DNA of 64,000 nucleotides from Mycolicibacterium stellerae (GCF_003719305.1 NZ_RARC01000037.1:1-64000), one strand, 5' to 3'; counted from the stretch's first letter, positions 40,461 through 49,142 are shown. Made by a program: numbers and translations. Notes: generated by a model from the letters alone, not told the origin.

Positions 40461-41360
40461 ATGCTCTACGCGACGAAAACACCTGCGGCGAAGCGGGTTG
40501 CGCTCCGTGAACGTCTCGCCGCGGGTGGCCTGCTGCAATTTCCCGGGGCGTTCAATCCGTTGTCCGCCAAATTGATTGCGCGAAGCGGTTTCGACGGTGT
40601 CTACGTCTCTGGCGCCGTGCTGAGCGCCGATCTGGGATTGCCGGACATCGGGCTGACCACCCTGACCGAGGTCGCCACCCGCAACCGCCAGATCGCGCGG
40701 GTGACAGAACTACCGGTGCTTGCCGATGCGGACACCGGTTTCGGTGAGCCGATGAACGTCGCGCGTACCGTGCAGGATCTCGAGGACTCCGGGTTGGCGG
40801 CACTGCACATCGAGGACCAGGTCAACCCCAAACGCTGCGGCCACCTCGACGGGAAGCAGGTCGTCGACGAAGCCACTGCCGCACAACGCATCCGTGCGGC
40901 GGTCGACGCCAGGCGCGACCCGAACATGGTGATCATCGCGCGCACCGACATCCGGGCCGTCGACGGGCTGGGCGCGACGATCGAGCGCGCCAAGTGCCTC
41001 GTCGACGCCGGTGCGGACGCCATCTTCCCCGAGGCGCTCGAGTCATTGTCGGAGTTCGCGGCGGTCCGATCGGCAGTCAGCGTCCCGCTGATGGCCAACA
41101 TGACCGAGTTCGGCAAGGGTGAGCTGTTCACCGCGGCCCAGCTGGGCGACGTGGGCGTGAACGTGGTGATCTGGCCGGTCTCGTTGCTGCGGATGGCGAT
41201 GGGTGCCGCTCAACGAGCTCTCGACACACTGGCGAAGGAGGGGTCGTTGATCTCCCAGCTGGATCAGATGCAGCATCGGCGTGACCTGTATGAGCTCGTC
41301 GAATACGAGAGCTACAACAGATTCGACGAGTCCGTGTTCAACTTCCGGGTTGCCGATTGA
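40461..41360 (+). CDS. prpB: Methylisocitrate lyase (PrpB-type)
   Basis: A 299-residue lyase of the isocitrate lyase/PEP mutase superfamily. Motifs: FPGAFNPLSAKLIARSGFDG (~27-46), ADADTGFGEPMNVARTV (~88-104; Mg ligands), HIEDQVNPKRCGHLDGKQ (~115-132; catalytic Cys in KRCGH) and NMTEFGKGELFT (~213-224). It cleaves 2-methylisocitrate to pyruvate and succinate. ATG 40461 with GGAGG upstream, 11 bases after prpD. No prpC (methylcitrate synthase) is near; the separate Icl at 7.5 kb could overlap in activity. Confidence 0.93.
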   Translation: MLYATKTPAAKRVALRERLAAGGLLQFPGAFNPLSAKLIARSGFDGVYVSGAVLSADLGLPDIGLTTLTEVATRNRQIARVTELPVLADADTGFGEPMNVARTVQDLEDSGLAALHIEDQVNPKRCGHLDGKQVVDEATAAQRIRAAVDARRDPNMVIIARTDIRAVDGLGATIERAKCLVDAGADAIFPEALESLSEFAAVRSAVSVPLMANMTEFGKGELFTAAQLGDVGVNVVIWPVSLLRMAMGAAQRALDTLAKEGSLISQLDQMQHRRDLYELVEYESYNRFDESVFNFRVAD

Positions 41361-41362
41361 AA

Positions 41363-41382
41363 CGGTGTGCTACGCCACACCG
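41363..41382 (+). terminator. Small hairpin after prpB
   Basis: CGGTGTG (41363-41369) and CACACCG (41376-41382) with loop CTACGC, two bases after the prpB stop. Short but perfect; likely the end of the gntR-prpD-prpB unit. Confidence 0.4.
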
Positions 41383-41427
41383 CGGTGCGGTCGCGAAGAT
41401 CGCTGTCAGACCCGTTAGGTTGAGTGC

Positions 41428-42429
41428 GTGCGACTGGGTGTGCTTGACGTGGGCAGCAACACCGTCCATCTGTTGGTGGTGGACGCTCGCCGCGGCGGCC
41501 ATCCGACACCGATGAGCTCCACCAAGGCGTCGCTGCGGCTGGCCGAGGCCATCGATTCGTCGGGCAAGTTGACCCGCAAGGGCGCCGACAAGCTGATCGA
41601 CACCATCGACGAGTTCGCCAAGATCGCCGCGAGTTCGGGCTGTGTGGAGTTGATGGCGTTCGCCACCTCGGCCGTGCGCGACGCCAAGAACTCAGAGGAC
41701 GTGTTGGCCCGCGTGCTTGCCGAGACCGGCGTTGTGTTGCAGGTGCTCAGCGGGGTCGACGAATCGCGTCTCACCTTCCTCGCGGTGCGCCGTTGGTATG
41801 GCTGGAGCGCGGGCCGCATCATCAACATCGACATCGGCGGCGGCTCGCTCGAGCTGTCCAACGGGGTCGACGAGGAGCCGGAGGTGGCGTTGTCGCTGCC
41901 CTTCGGGGCGGGCCGGCTGACCAGGGAGTGGCTGCCCGACGATCCGCCGGGCCGCAGGCGGGTGGGGATGCTGCGCGACTGGCTGGCCACCGAGCTGGCC
42001 GACGCGGGAGCCGAGATGCTCAAGGCGGGCGCCCCCGACCTTGCGGTCGCCACTTCGAAGACCTTCCGATCGCTTGCGCGACTCACCGGGGCGGCGCCTT
42101 CCGGGGAGGGACCGCGCGTCAAGAGGACACTGACAGCTACCGGCCTTAGGCAGCTCATAGCTTTCATCTCTAGGATGACCGCTGCTGACCGAGCAGAGTT
42201 GGAAGGGGTGAGTGCCGAACGGGCGCCACAGATCGTGGCCGGCGCGTTGGTTGCGGAGGCGAGCATGCAAGCGTTGGCGATCGATACCGTGGACATCTGC
42301 CCGTGGGCGTTGCGAGAAGGCCTTATTCTGCGGAAACTCGACAGCGAAGCCGACGGAACCGCACTGGTCGAGACATCCGTGCGCGACGCGGACCGAGCCG
42401 CCGCCAAGCCCAAAGGCAACACACGATGA
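41428..42429 (+). CDS. ppx1: Exopolyphosphatase/GppA-family phosphatase (Ppx1-like)
   Basis: A 333-residue ASKHA-fold phosphatase, positional equivalent of Rv0496 (Ppx1), which hydrolyses short-chain polyphosphate. Motifs: LGVLDVGSNTVHLLVVDARR (~3-22), VELMAFATSAVRDAKNSEDV (~73-92), GVDESRLTFLAVRRW (~107-121) and IINIDIGGGSLELSNG (~130-145). It may also bind (p)ppGpp. GTG 41428. It overlaps the next gene by ATGA. A PPK2 enzyme at 11.3 kb is the other polyphosphate gene here. Confidence 0.93.
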   Translation: MRLGVLDVGSNTVHLLVVDARRGGHPTPMSSTKASLRLAEAIDSSGKLTRKGADKLIDTIDEFAKIAASSGCVELMAFATSAVRDAKNSEDVLARVLAETGVVLQVLSGVDESRLTFLAVRRWYGWSAGRIINIDIGGGSLELSNGVDEEPEVALSLPFGAGRLTREWLPDDPPGRRRVGMLRDWLATELADAGAEMLKAGAPDLAVATSKTFRSLARLTGAAPSGEGPRVKRTLTATGLRQLIAFISRMTAADRAELEGVSAERAPQIVAGALVAEASMQALAIDTVDICPWALREGLILRKLDSEADGTALVETSVRDADRAAAKPKGNTR

Positions 42430-43487
42430 CAGGACCAGAAGACAGCCACAGCAGCACAAGGCCGATATCGGTCGCGGAGTTGCTGGCAAAGAACGGAACG
42501 ATCGGAGCACCGCCGGTCGGCGGTCGGCGCCGCCGTCGGCGCGGCAACTCGGACTCCGTCTCGGTGGCCGAGCTGACCGGCGAGATCCCGATCATCGCCG
42601 GGGACACGCACACAGAAATCCGGCACACCTCCGCCGATCCGGCCACCGACGAGCTCGAAGAGGTCCGTGACGACTTCACCGGGCCGCTGCCGAGCAATGG
42701 CGTCGCCGAGCACGTCGAGGACAGCCAAGAGGCCTCCGAGGTCCCCGAAGTCTTCGACGAGTCTCCTCTGACCCACGAAGAGGCTCCTCTGACCCACGAG
42801 GAAGCCGACTACGAAGCGCACATCGAGGAACGCGAAGCCGAGCCGATGTACTTCGAGCCGCCGCCACGTCGGCCGCTGTGGGGCCAGACGGCGCGGCGGT
42901 ATCCCGGCGGATCCGGCGTCGGCGCAGAGGAGATGAGCCCCGATCCGGTCGATATCGACGACGCCGACGCGGTCGATGCCGTCGCCTCCGATCTGACCAG
43001 GCCCGCGATGGCCGCCGCGACCGCGCCCGACACCGAGGACGACGCCGATGCGCTGCCGTCGTATCTGCGCTCGTCGGCGGGGCCGCTGTTCGGCGGCGAC
43101 ACGGTCGCTGACGATATCGCTCGTCGCGGAGGAGGCGGCCGGCTCGGTGACTTCGAGTTCGGCGACGTCGAAGTCGACCACGACGAGGACGAAGAGGATC
43201 TCGAGTTCGACGACGAGACGACGACGTCGTCGTTCGCGCGCGGCGCGCTGGTCGTCGGCCAGTGCATCCTGGCGGTGCTGTTCGGCGCGGGCCTGTTCAT
43301 CGCGTTCGACCAGCTGTGGAAGTGGAACAACATCGTCGCGCTGGTGCTGTCCGTGCTGGTCATTCTCGGTCTGGTGGTCGGCGTTCGGGTGGTTCGCAAG
43401 ACCGAGGACATCGGCAGCACACTGATCGCGGTTGCGGTCGGGGCGTTGGTCACGCTGGGGCCGCTGGCGCTCCTGCAATCGGGATAG
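42426..43487 (+). CDS. Acidic membrane protein (Rv0497-like)
   Basis: A 353-residue protein. The N-terminal ~270 residues are cytoplasmic, strongly acidic and disordered, starting with SVAELLAKNG and a basic patch (GGRRRRRRGNSDSVSVAELT), a motif shared by several mycobacterial membrane proteins. Two copies of ESPLTHEE/EAPLTHEE arise from a 21-bp direct repeat (42759-42800). Three C-terminal helices follow: ALVVGQCILAVLFGAGLFIA, IVALVLSVLVILGLVVGVRV and TLIAVAVGALVTLGPLALLQ. ATG 42426 overlaps the ppx1 stop. Function unknown. Confidence 0.85.
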   Translation: MTGPEDSHSSTRPISVAELLAKNGTIGAPPVGGRRRRRRGNSDSVSVAELTGEIPIIAGDTHTEIRHTSADPATDELEEVRDDFTGPLPSNGVAEHVEDSQEASEVPEVFDESPLTHEEAPLTHEEADYEAHIEEREAEPMYFEPPPRRPLWGQTARRYPGGSGVGAEEMSPDPVDIDDADAVDAVASDLTRPAMAAATAPDTEDDADALPSYLRSSAGPLFGGDTVADDIARRGGGGRLGDFEFGDVEVDHDEDEEDLEFDDETTTSSFARGALVVGQCILAVLFGAGLFIAFDQLWKWNNIVALVLSVLVILGLVVGVRVVRKTEDIGSTLIAVAVGALVTLGPLALLQSG

Positions 43488-43503
43488 CCGCCTAAGCAGC
43501 ACC

Positions 43504-44361
43504 GTGCGCCCCGCCATCAAGGTCGGTCTTTCGACGGCCTCGGTCTATCCGTTGAGGACCGAGGCAGCGTTCGAGTATGCGGCCAAGCTGGGCTACGACG
43601 GTGTGGAGCTGATGGTCTGGGCCGAAACGGTCAGCCAGGACATCGAAGCCGTCGAGCAACTCTCGAAGCGCTACTCGATGCCGGTGCTGTCGGTGCACGC
43701 GCCGTGCCTGCTGATCTCGCAGCGGGTGTGGGGCGCCAACCCGATTCCGAAGCTGGAACGCAGTGTGCGGGCCGCCGAAGAGCTGGGCGCCCAAACGGTT
43801 GTGGTGCATCCGCCGTTTCGTTGGCAGCGCCGCTACGCCGAGGGCTTCTCCGACCAGGTCGCCGAGCTCGAGGCGGGCAGCGACGTGATGGTCGCGGTGG
43901 AGAACATGTTCCCGTTCCGCGCCGACCGATTCTTCGGCGCGGGGCAGACGTCGATCGACCGGATGCGCAAGCGGGGCGGCAGGCCGGGCCCCGGCATCTC
44001 GGCCTTCGCACCGTCCTACGATCCGCTCGACGGCGGCCACGCGCACTACACGCTCGATCTGTCGCATACCGCGACGGCAGGCACCGATGCGGTCGACATG
44101 GCGCAGCGGATGGGCATCGGCGGTCCGGATGGGCTTGTGCATCTGCATTTGTGCGACGGCAGCGGAGCCTCGACCGATGAGCACCTGGTGCCGGGCCAGG
44201 GCACCCAGCCGACCGTCGAGGTCTGCGAAATGCTGGCGGGCAGCGACTTCGCGGGCCACGTAATCCTGGAAGTCACCACATCCGGTGCCAGGACGGCCGC
44301 CGAGCGCGAAGCCCTTCTCAACGAATCGCTGCAGTTTGCCCGCAAGCATCTGCTGCGTTGA
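43504..44361 (+). CDS. TIM-barrel sugar isomerase/endonuclease-like protein (Rv0498-like)
   Basis: A 285-residue protein of the xylose isomerase-like TIM barrel (AP endonuclease 2) family. IKVGLSTASVYPLRTEAAFE (~5-24), YDGVELMVWAET (~32-43), SVHAPCLLISQRVWG (~65-79), VVHPPFRWQRRYAEGF (~101-116), VAVENMFPF and YTLDLSHTATAGTD (~183-196) place His/Glu/Asp metal-ligand candidates on the barrel strands. Reaction unknown. GTG 43504; the longer in-frame extension lies inside the previous gene. Confidence 0.85.
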   Translation: MRPAIKVGLSTASVYPLRTEAAFEYAAKLGYDGVELMVWAETVSQDIEAVEQLSKRYSMPVLSVHAPCLLISQRVWGANPIPKLERSVRAAEELGAQTVVVHPPFRWQRRYAEGFSDQVAELEAGSDVMVAVENMFPFRADRFFGAGQTSIDRMRKRGGRPGPGISAFAPSYDPLDGGHAHYTLDLSHTATAGTDAVDMAQRMGIGGPDGLVHLHLCDGSGASTDEHLVPGQGTQPTVEVCEMLAGSDFAGHVILEVTTSGARTAAEREALLNESLQFARKHLLR

Positions 44362-44407
44362 CCACGCGGCCGACGTGCGGGGCACCTGAATCTGTGAAAG
44401 GACACCC

Positions 44408-45271
44408 GTGTCTGGATCCACTTTGTTCACCGACGCGATGGCGCTCACGCCTGCGGGCGACGGCGTTTACGACGGTGAGCTGAACGAGCACTGGACGATC
44501 GGCCCGAGGGGTTCGGGCCCGAAGGTGCACGGCGGCGCGATGCTGGCGCTGTGTGCGCACGCGGCGCGGCTCGAACATGGCGACGAGAGCGTGTGGCCCG
44601 TTGCGATCGCCGGGAACTATCTGTGGGCGCCGGATCCCGGCCCGATGCGGGTCTCGACGACCGTGCGCAAACGCGGCAGGCGGGTCAGCCTGATCGATGT
44701 CGAGCTGAGTCAAGCAGTCCAGACCACCGACGGGCGCTCGCGCGAAGAACAGAGGGTGGCGGTACGCGCCTCGGTGACGATGGGCGAGCCGGAACATCAT
44801 GTCCCGCCGCTGCTTTCGGTTAACCCGGTGGTGCCGCTGATGCCGCCGGAGCCGCCGCCCGGACTGGAGTCGATCGGCCCGGGGCACCCGATGGCCGCTG
44901 TCGTGAACCTGGCCCACGGCTGCGACATCCGGCCATCGCTCACCACGTTGGAGCCCCGAACCGACGGCGGGCCGCCCGTGATCGAGTACTGGGTTCGGCC
45001 GAAGGGCGTGGCGCCCGACCCCCTGTTCGCGCTGCTGTGCGGCGACGTGTCGGCTCCGGTCACGTTCGGCGTCAACCGATTCGGCTGGGCGCCCACAGTG
45101 CAGCTGACGGCCTATCTGCGCACGCTGCCCGCCGACGGCTGGCTGCGCATCATGTGCACGACGGTGCAGATCGGCCAGGATTGGTTCGACGAGGATCACA
45201 TCGTCGTCGACTGCGAGGGCCACATCGTCGTACAGAGCCGACAGCTCGCCATGGTGCCGCCCCCGCAGTAA
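44408..45271 (+). CDS. Acyl-CoA thioesterase family protein (Rv0499-like)
   Basis: A 287-residue double hot-dog thioesterase (TesB-like). Landmarks: LNEHWTIGPRGSGPKVHGGA (~21-40) with the GG of the first hot-dog, MLALCAHAARLEHG, AIAGNYLWAPDPGPMRVSTT (~60-79), IEYWVRPKGVAPDPLFALLC (~194-213) and VTFGVNRFGWAPTVQLTAYL. The active-site Asp/Gln/Thr set is not clear by eye. GTG 44408 follows AAAGGAC. Substrate unknown. Confidence 0.8.
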   Translation: MSGSTLFTDAMALTPAGDGVYDGELNEHWTIGPRGSGPKVHGGAMLALCAHAARLEHGDESVWPVAIAGNYLWAPDPGPMRVSTTVRKRGRRVSLIDVELSQAVQTTDGRSREEQRVAVRASVTMGEPEHHVPPLLSVNPVVPLMPPEPPPGLESIGPGHPMAAVVNLAHGCDIRPSLTTLEPRTDGGPPVIEYWVRPKGVAPDPLFALLCGDVSAPVTFGVNRFGWAPTVQLTAYLRTLPADGWLRIMCTTVQIGQDWFDEDHIVVDCEGHIVVQSRQLAMVPPPQ

Positions 45272-45300
45272 TCGCTGGCGGCGTCTGCAATGCTTTGACC

Positions 45301-46173
45301 GTGGCAAGAATCGCGATTATCGGCGGCGGAAGTATCGGCGAAGCGCTGCTGGCCGGGCTCATCCGGGCGGGCAGGCAGCGTAAGGACCTGGTGGTCGCCG
45401 AGAAGAGCGCAGAGCGCGCGAAGTACTTATCGGAGACGTACTCGGTGTTGGTCACCTCGGTGGCCGATGCGGCGGAGAACGCCTCGTTCGTCATCGTCGC
45501 CGTCAAGCCCAGCGATGTGACGTTGGTCATCGACGAGATCGCCGACGCCGCCGCGCACGCCGAGAGCGACAGCGCCGAGCAGGTTTTCGTCACGGTGGCG
45601 GCCGGTGTCACCACCGAGTTCTACGAGTCGAAGCTGCCTGCCGGGGCGCCCGTGATCAGGGTGATGCCCAACGCGCCGGTCGTCGTTGGCGGCGGTGTGA
45701 GCGCCCTGGCCCCGGGCCGGTTCGCGACTGCCGAACAACTCAAGGAGGCGTCGGGGATTTTCGACGCGGTCGGCGGCGTGCTGACCGTAGCCGAATCACA
45801 GATGGACGCCGTGACGGCGCTGTCGGGATCGGGCCCGGCGTACTTCTTCCTCGTCGTCGAGGCGTTGGTGGACGCGGGCGTCGCGGCGGGCCTGACGCGG
45901 CCGGTGGCCACCGATCTGGTCGCCCAAACCATGGCGGGATCGGCCGCGATGTTGCTCGAACGTCTCGATACCGCACAATCGGCCAGTGACTCGGCGACGG
46001 GCACCGGAATGGATACCACGGCGGCTGCGCTGCGCGCCACGGTCACGTCTCCGGGCGGCACAACCGCCGCTGGTCTGCGAGAACTCGAAAGGGGCGGCGT
46101 CCGGGCGGCCATGGCCGACGCCGTTGAGGCCGCAAAAGCCCGATCTTCCCAGCTCGGAATCACATCCAGGTAA
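45301..46173 (+). CDS. proC: Pyrroline-5-carboxylate reductase
   Basis: A 290-residue NAD(P)H reductase making proline from P5C (Rv0500). Rossmann motif IAIIGGGSIGEALLAGLIRA (~4-23), VIVAVKPSDVTLVIDEI (~64-80), VIRVMPNAPVVVGGGVSALA (~117-136) and the P5CR signature around AVTALSGSGPAYFFLVVEAL (~163-182) with TVTSPGGTTAAGLRELE. An extra stretch between residues ~228 and 250 (TAQSASDSATGTGMDTTAAA) lengthens the last domain relative to E. coli ProC. GTG 45301. Confidence 0.95.
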   Translation: MARIAIIGGGSIGEALLAGLIRAGRQRKDLVVAEKSAERAKYLSETYSVLVTSVADAAENASFVIVAVKPSDVTLVIDEIADAAAHAESDSAEQVFVTVAAGVTTEFYESKLPAGAPVIRVMPNAPVVVGGGVSALAPGRFATAEQLKEASGIFDAVGGVLTVAESQMDAVTALSGSGPAYFFLVVEALVDAGVAAGLTRPVATDLVAQTMAGSAAMLLERLDTAQSASDSATGTGMDTTAAALRATVTSPGGTTAAGLRELERGGVRAAMADAVEAAKARSSQLGITSR

Positions 46174-46210
46174 TTCAACGAATTTCAATCGATTAGCCCA
46201 CACCCGTCGC

Positions 46211-46236
46211 AATAACCCCAATAACCCCGCTATTCT
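46211..46236 (+). promoter_or_regulatory. Possible promoter before the HTH gene
   Basis: A direct repeat AATAACCCC/AATAACCCC (46211-46228) precedes TATTCT (46231-46236), a -10 candidate, in an A+T-rich 130-base gap after proC. The HTH start is 77 bases downstream. Weak evidence. Confidence 0.3.
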
Positions 46237-46312
46237 CCTCGTGTAAGCGCGGGGTCGTACCCAGCGGTGGGGAAGCCGCTGGAACAGCCCGTGCCTGAAG
46301 GATTGGGTTGCG

Positions 46313-46573
46313 ATGACGTCTATGAACGGGCCATCGGGGCGGGATTCGGCGAGCGGGAAGCATGCACGAAATGACGCGGTTCCCGACCAGCCGCCGCGTG
46401 CTCAATTTCTCACGGTGGCGGAAGTGGCGAGCCTCATGCGGGTCAGCAAGATGACCGTCTACCGCCTGGTGCACAACGGTGAGCTGCCCGCGGTGCGGGT
46501 CGGCCGCTCGTTTCGTGTGCACGCCAAGGCGGTCCACGACCTGCTGGAGACGTCGTATTTCGACGCCGGGTGA
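46313..46573 (+). CDS. Helix-turn-helix (excisionase-type) DNA-binding protein, Rv0500A-like
   Basis: An 86-residue protein. The first ~30 residues are disordered; the MerR/excisionase-type HTH follows: FLTVAEVASLMRVSKMTVYR (~32-51), LVHNGELPAVRVGRSFRVHA (~52-71), ending VHDLLETSYFDAG. Such proteins bind DNA or nucleate larger complexes. Always upstream of the bS22 gene in mycobacteria. A large dyad follows at 46610-46666. ATG 46313. Confidence 0.9.
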   Translation: MTSMNGPSGRDSASGKHARNDAVPDQPPRAQFLTVAEVASLMRVSKMTVYRLVHNGELPAVRVGRSFRVHAKAVHDLLETSYFDAG

Positions 46574-46609
46574 CGATCAAGCGGGGCGAGCCGCATCCGC
46601 GCTTCACCG

Positions 46610-46666
46610 CGAGCGCTCACCGTTGTACGGTCTCGGACCGCAAAACCGTACGAGGATGAGCGCTCG
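46610..46666. promoter_or_regulatory. Composite 57-bp dyad upstream of the bS22 gene
   Basis: Outer arms CGAGCGCTCA (46610-46619) and TGAGCGCTCG (46657-46666) and inner arms GTACGGT (46625-46631) and ACCGTAC (46645-46651) are all perfect, separated by 5-base spacers on both sides and a 13-base centre. GAGCGCTC is itself palindromic. It could be a bipartite operator for a dimeric regulator such as the adjacent HTH protein, or a terminator/processing hairpin between the two genes. Confidence 0.65.
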
Positions 46667-46776
46667 GCGCCCGCCAGCCGTCTGCGGTTTTCGCTCCGCA
46701 ACACCTGCCCGGTAAAGTGTGCGGGTCGAGCCAAGTGGCGCGTAAGCACGTCTAAAACATCTAGGTAGCGGAGTTC

Positions 46777-46878
46777 ATGGGTTCAGTCATCAAGAAGCGG
46801 CGTAAGCGCATGTCGAAGAAGAAGCATCGCAAGCTGCTTCGTCGCACCCGGGTGCAGCGCAGAAAACTCGGCAAGTAG
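46777..46878 (+). CDS. Small ribosomal subunit protein bS22 (33 residues)
   Basis: ATG 46777 to TAG 46876-46878 encodes 33 residues, starting [20 protein letters not shown] and ending VQRRKLGK. More than half are Lys or Arg. This matches bS22, the actinobacterial small-subunit protein found near the decoding region in mycobacterial ribosome structures (AURKAIP1/COX24 family, Rv0500B). Too short for usual gene calling. GGTAGCGGAG lies upstream as ribosome-binding sequence. Constitutive high expression is expected. Confidence 0.95.
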
Positions 46879-46908
46879 TTTCGGCGCTGCGTCGATAGGC
46901 TGACCTGG

Positions 46909-48006
46909 ATGGATCCTCAAGACCGCTCCGGGGGCCGTAACCCGGGGCAGAACGATGAGACCCCGCACCACCCCAAGGTCGTGCTGGTCACTGGTGCCTG
47001 TCGTTTTCTGGGTGGATACCTGACGGCTCGGCTCGCGCAGAACCAGTCGATCGACCACGTCATCGCCGTCGACGCGATCGCGCCGAGCAAGGATCTGCTG
47101 CGCCGGATGGGCCGCGCGGAGTTCGTCCGCGCCGACATCCGCAACCCGTTCATCGCGAAGGTCATCCGCAACGGCGACGTCGATACCGTGGTGCACGCCG
47201 CGGCGGCGTCCTACGCGCCACGCTCCGGCGGCAAGGCGGCGTTGAAGGAACTCAACGTGATGGGCGCCATCCAGCTCTTCGCGGCATGCCAGAAGGCGCC
47301 GTCGGTGCGCAGGGTCGTCCTCAAGTCGACGTCCGAGGTGTACGGGTCGAGCGCACACGATCCCGTGCTCTTCACCGAGGACTCCAGCAGCAGGCGACCC
47401 CCCGGCGAGGGCTTCGCCCGCGACAGCAGCGACATCGAGGGCTATGCCCGCGGCCTTGCGCGACGCAGACCCGACATCACGCTGACGATACTGCGGCTGG
47501 CCAACATGATCGGCCCTGCGATGGACACGGCGCTGTCGCGGTATCTGGCGGGTCCTGTGGTGCCGACCATCGCCGGCCGCGACGCCCGGCTGCAGCTGCT
47601 GCACGAGCAGGACGCACTCGGCGCGTTGGAGCGCGCGACCATGGCAGGCAAAGCGGGCACGTTCAACGTGGGTGCCTCGGGAATCATCATGATGTCTCAG
47701 GCGATTCGGCGCGCGGGCCGCGTCCCCATGCCGCTGCCGCGGTTTGCGCTGGCCGCGGTGGATTCGCTGGTGCGCGCAACTCGCTACACTGAGTTGGATC
47801 GCGAGCAGTTGGACTACATGAGCTACGGCCGAGTCATGGACACCACGCGCATGCGCAATGAATTAGGCTATAGCCCGAGGTGGTCCACGGCGGAAGCTTT
47901 TGACGATTACGTACGTGGTCGTGGAATGACTCCGATCATTGATCCGCGATGGGTACGCTCAATGGAGAGTCGCGCCGTATCGGCGGCGCAACGTTGGGGA
48001 CGTTGA
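46909..48006 (+). CDS. NAD-dependent epimerase/dehydratase-like protein (GalE2-like, Rv0501)
   Basis: A 365-residue extended SDR. Cofactor motif VVLVTGACRFLGGYLTARLA (~24-43), VDTVVHAAAASYAP (~90-103) and VVLKSTSEVYGSS (~136-148). The catalytic YxxxK is not found: the equivalent EGYARGLARR has Tyr but no Lys. The family member in M. tuberculosis shares this, so it may be a structural or binding protein rather than an active epimerase. ATG 46909, 30 bases after bS22. Confidence 0.85.
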   Translation: MDPQDRSGGRNPGQNDETPHHPKVVLVTGACRFLGGYLTARLAQNQSIDHVIAVDAIAPSKDLLRRMGRAEFVRADIRNPFIAKVIRNGDVDTVVHAAAASYAPRSGGKAALKELNVMGAIQLFAACQKAPSVRRVVLKSTSEVYGSSAHDPVLFTEDSSSRRPPGEGFARDSSDIEGYARGLARRRPDITLTILRLANMIGPAMDTALSRYLAGPVVPTIAGRDARLQLLHEQDALGALERATMAGKAGTFNVGASGIIMMSQAIRRAGRVPMPLPRFALAAVDSLVRATRYTELDREQLDYMSYGRVMDTTRMRNELGYSPRWSTAEAFDDYVRGRGMTPIIDPRWVRSMESRAVSAAQRWGR

Positions 48007-48043
48007 ACACAGGCTCGAAATCGGGTGGGGAGAAGGTAACGAC

Positions 48044-49111
48044 GTGGCGGGCGAATCAAAAGCGAAAGTGATTCCGCTGCATTCGAATACGGGTAGGCAG
48101 GCCGCGCAGCGGCGGGCCGCCGCTCGTGGCGAAGCGGCGCGCCGACATCCCTCCCTGTTGAGCGATCCGGTCGGCCGCGCGTCGGCCGAACAGATTGCCG
48201 CCGTCGTTCGCGAGATCGACGACCGCCGTTCGGCTGCGGCGGGGGTACCGCAGGCCGACGAGTCGCCAAACGAACTTGCAAGGCGGATCGCCGGGGTTGC
48301 TGAATTCGTTCGCAAACGAATGATGGGCGATTACGTCGTCGACGAATTCGGGTTCGATCAGCACCTCAATGATTCGGTGTTCTTGCCTTTGCTGCGAGTC
48401 TTTTTCAACTCGTGGTTCCGCGTTGAAGTCAGCGGTATCGAGAACCTGCCGCAGACGGGCGCCGCGTTGATCGTCGCCAACCACGCGGGCGTATTGCCGT
48501 TCGACGGGCTGATGGCGTCGGTCGCCGTACACGACAAGCACCCCGCACACCGGGACCTGCGCCTGCTCGCCGCCGACATGGTGTTCAACATGCCGGTGAT
48601 GGGGCAGGCGGCGCGCAAGGCGGGCCACACCATGGCCTGCACCTCCGATGCGCACCGGTTGCTCGCCGCAGGCGAGCTGACCGCGGTGTTCCCGGAGGGC
48701 TACAAGGGTCTGGGCAAGCACTTTAAGGACCGGTACAAGCTGCAGCGATTCGGTCGCGGCGGCTTCGTGTCGGCGGCGCTGCGCGCCAAGGCGCCGATCG
48801 TGCCCTGCTCGATCGTCGGGTCCGAGGAGATCTACCCGATGATCGCCGACGTGAAGCTGCTGGCCCGGCTGTTCGGGCTGCCCTACTTCCCGATCACGCC
48901 GCTGTTCCCGCTCGCCGGACCCGCGGGGCTGATGCCATTGCCGTCGAAGTGGCATATCCAGTTCGGCGACGCGATCGACACGTCTGACTACGACGACTCG
49001 GCAGCCGACGATCCGATGGTCACCTTCGAATTGACCGACCAGGTCCGCGAAACCATCCAGCAGACGCTTTATCAATTGCTGGCCAACCGTAGGAATATGT
49101 TCCTCGGCTAG
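48044..49111 (+). CDS. PlsC-like acyltransferase (Rv0502-like)
   Basis: A 355-residue protein. Residues ~1-100 are charged and probably disordered; the acyltransferase domain follows with motif I ALIVANHAGVLPFDGLMASV (~143-162, HX4-5D), motif II region MPVMGQAARKAGHTMACTSD and motif III TAVFPEGYKGLGKHFKDRYK (~214-233), then PIVPCSIVGSEEIYPM. It should acylate a glycerol- or lipid-phosphate acceptor at the membrane; substrate unknown. GTG 48044 with GAGAAGG upstream. Conserved after galE2. Confidence 0.87.
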   Translation: MAGESKAKVIPLHSNTGRQAAQRRAAARGEAARRHPSLLSDPVGRASAEQIAAVVREIDDRRSAAAGVPQADESPNELARRIAGVAEFVRKRMMGDYVVDEFGFDQHLNDSVFLPLLRVFFNSWFRVEVSGIENLPQTGAALIVANHAGVLPFDGLMASVAVHDKHPAHRDLRLLAADMVFNMPVMGQAARKAGHTMACTSDAHRLLAAGELTAVFPEGYKGLGKHFKDRYKLQRFGRGGFVSAALRAKAPIVPCSIVGSEEIYPMIADVKLLARLFGLPYFPITPLFPLAGPAGLMPLPSKWHIQFGDAIDTSDYDDSAADDPMVTFELTDQVRETIQQTLYQLLANRRNMFLG

Positions 49112-49142
49112 CGATAAGAGAGCTTACGGGCAAGGCCCGCGG

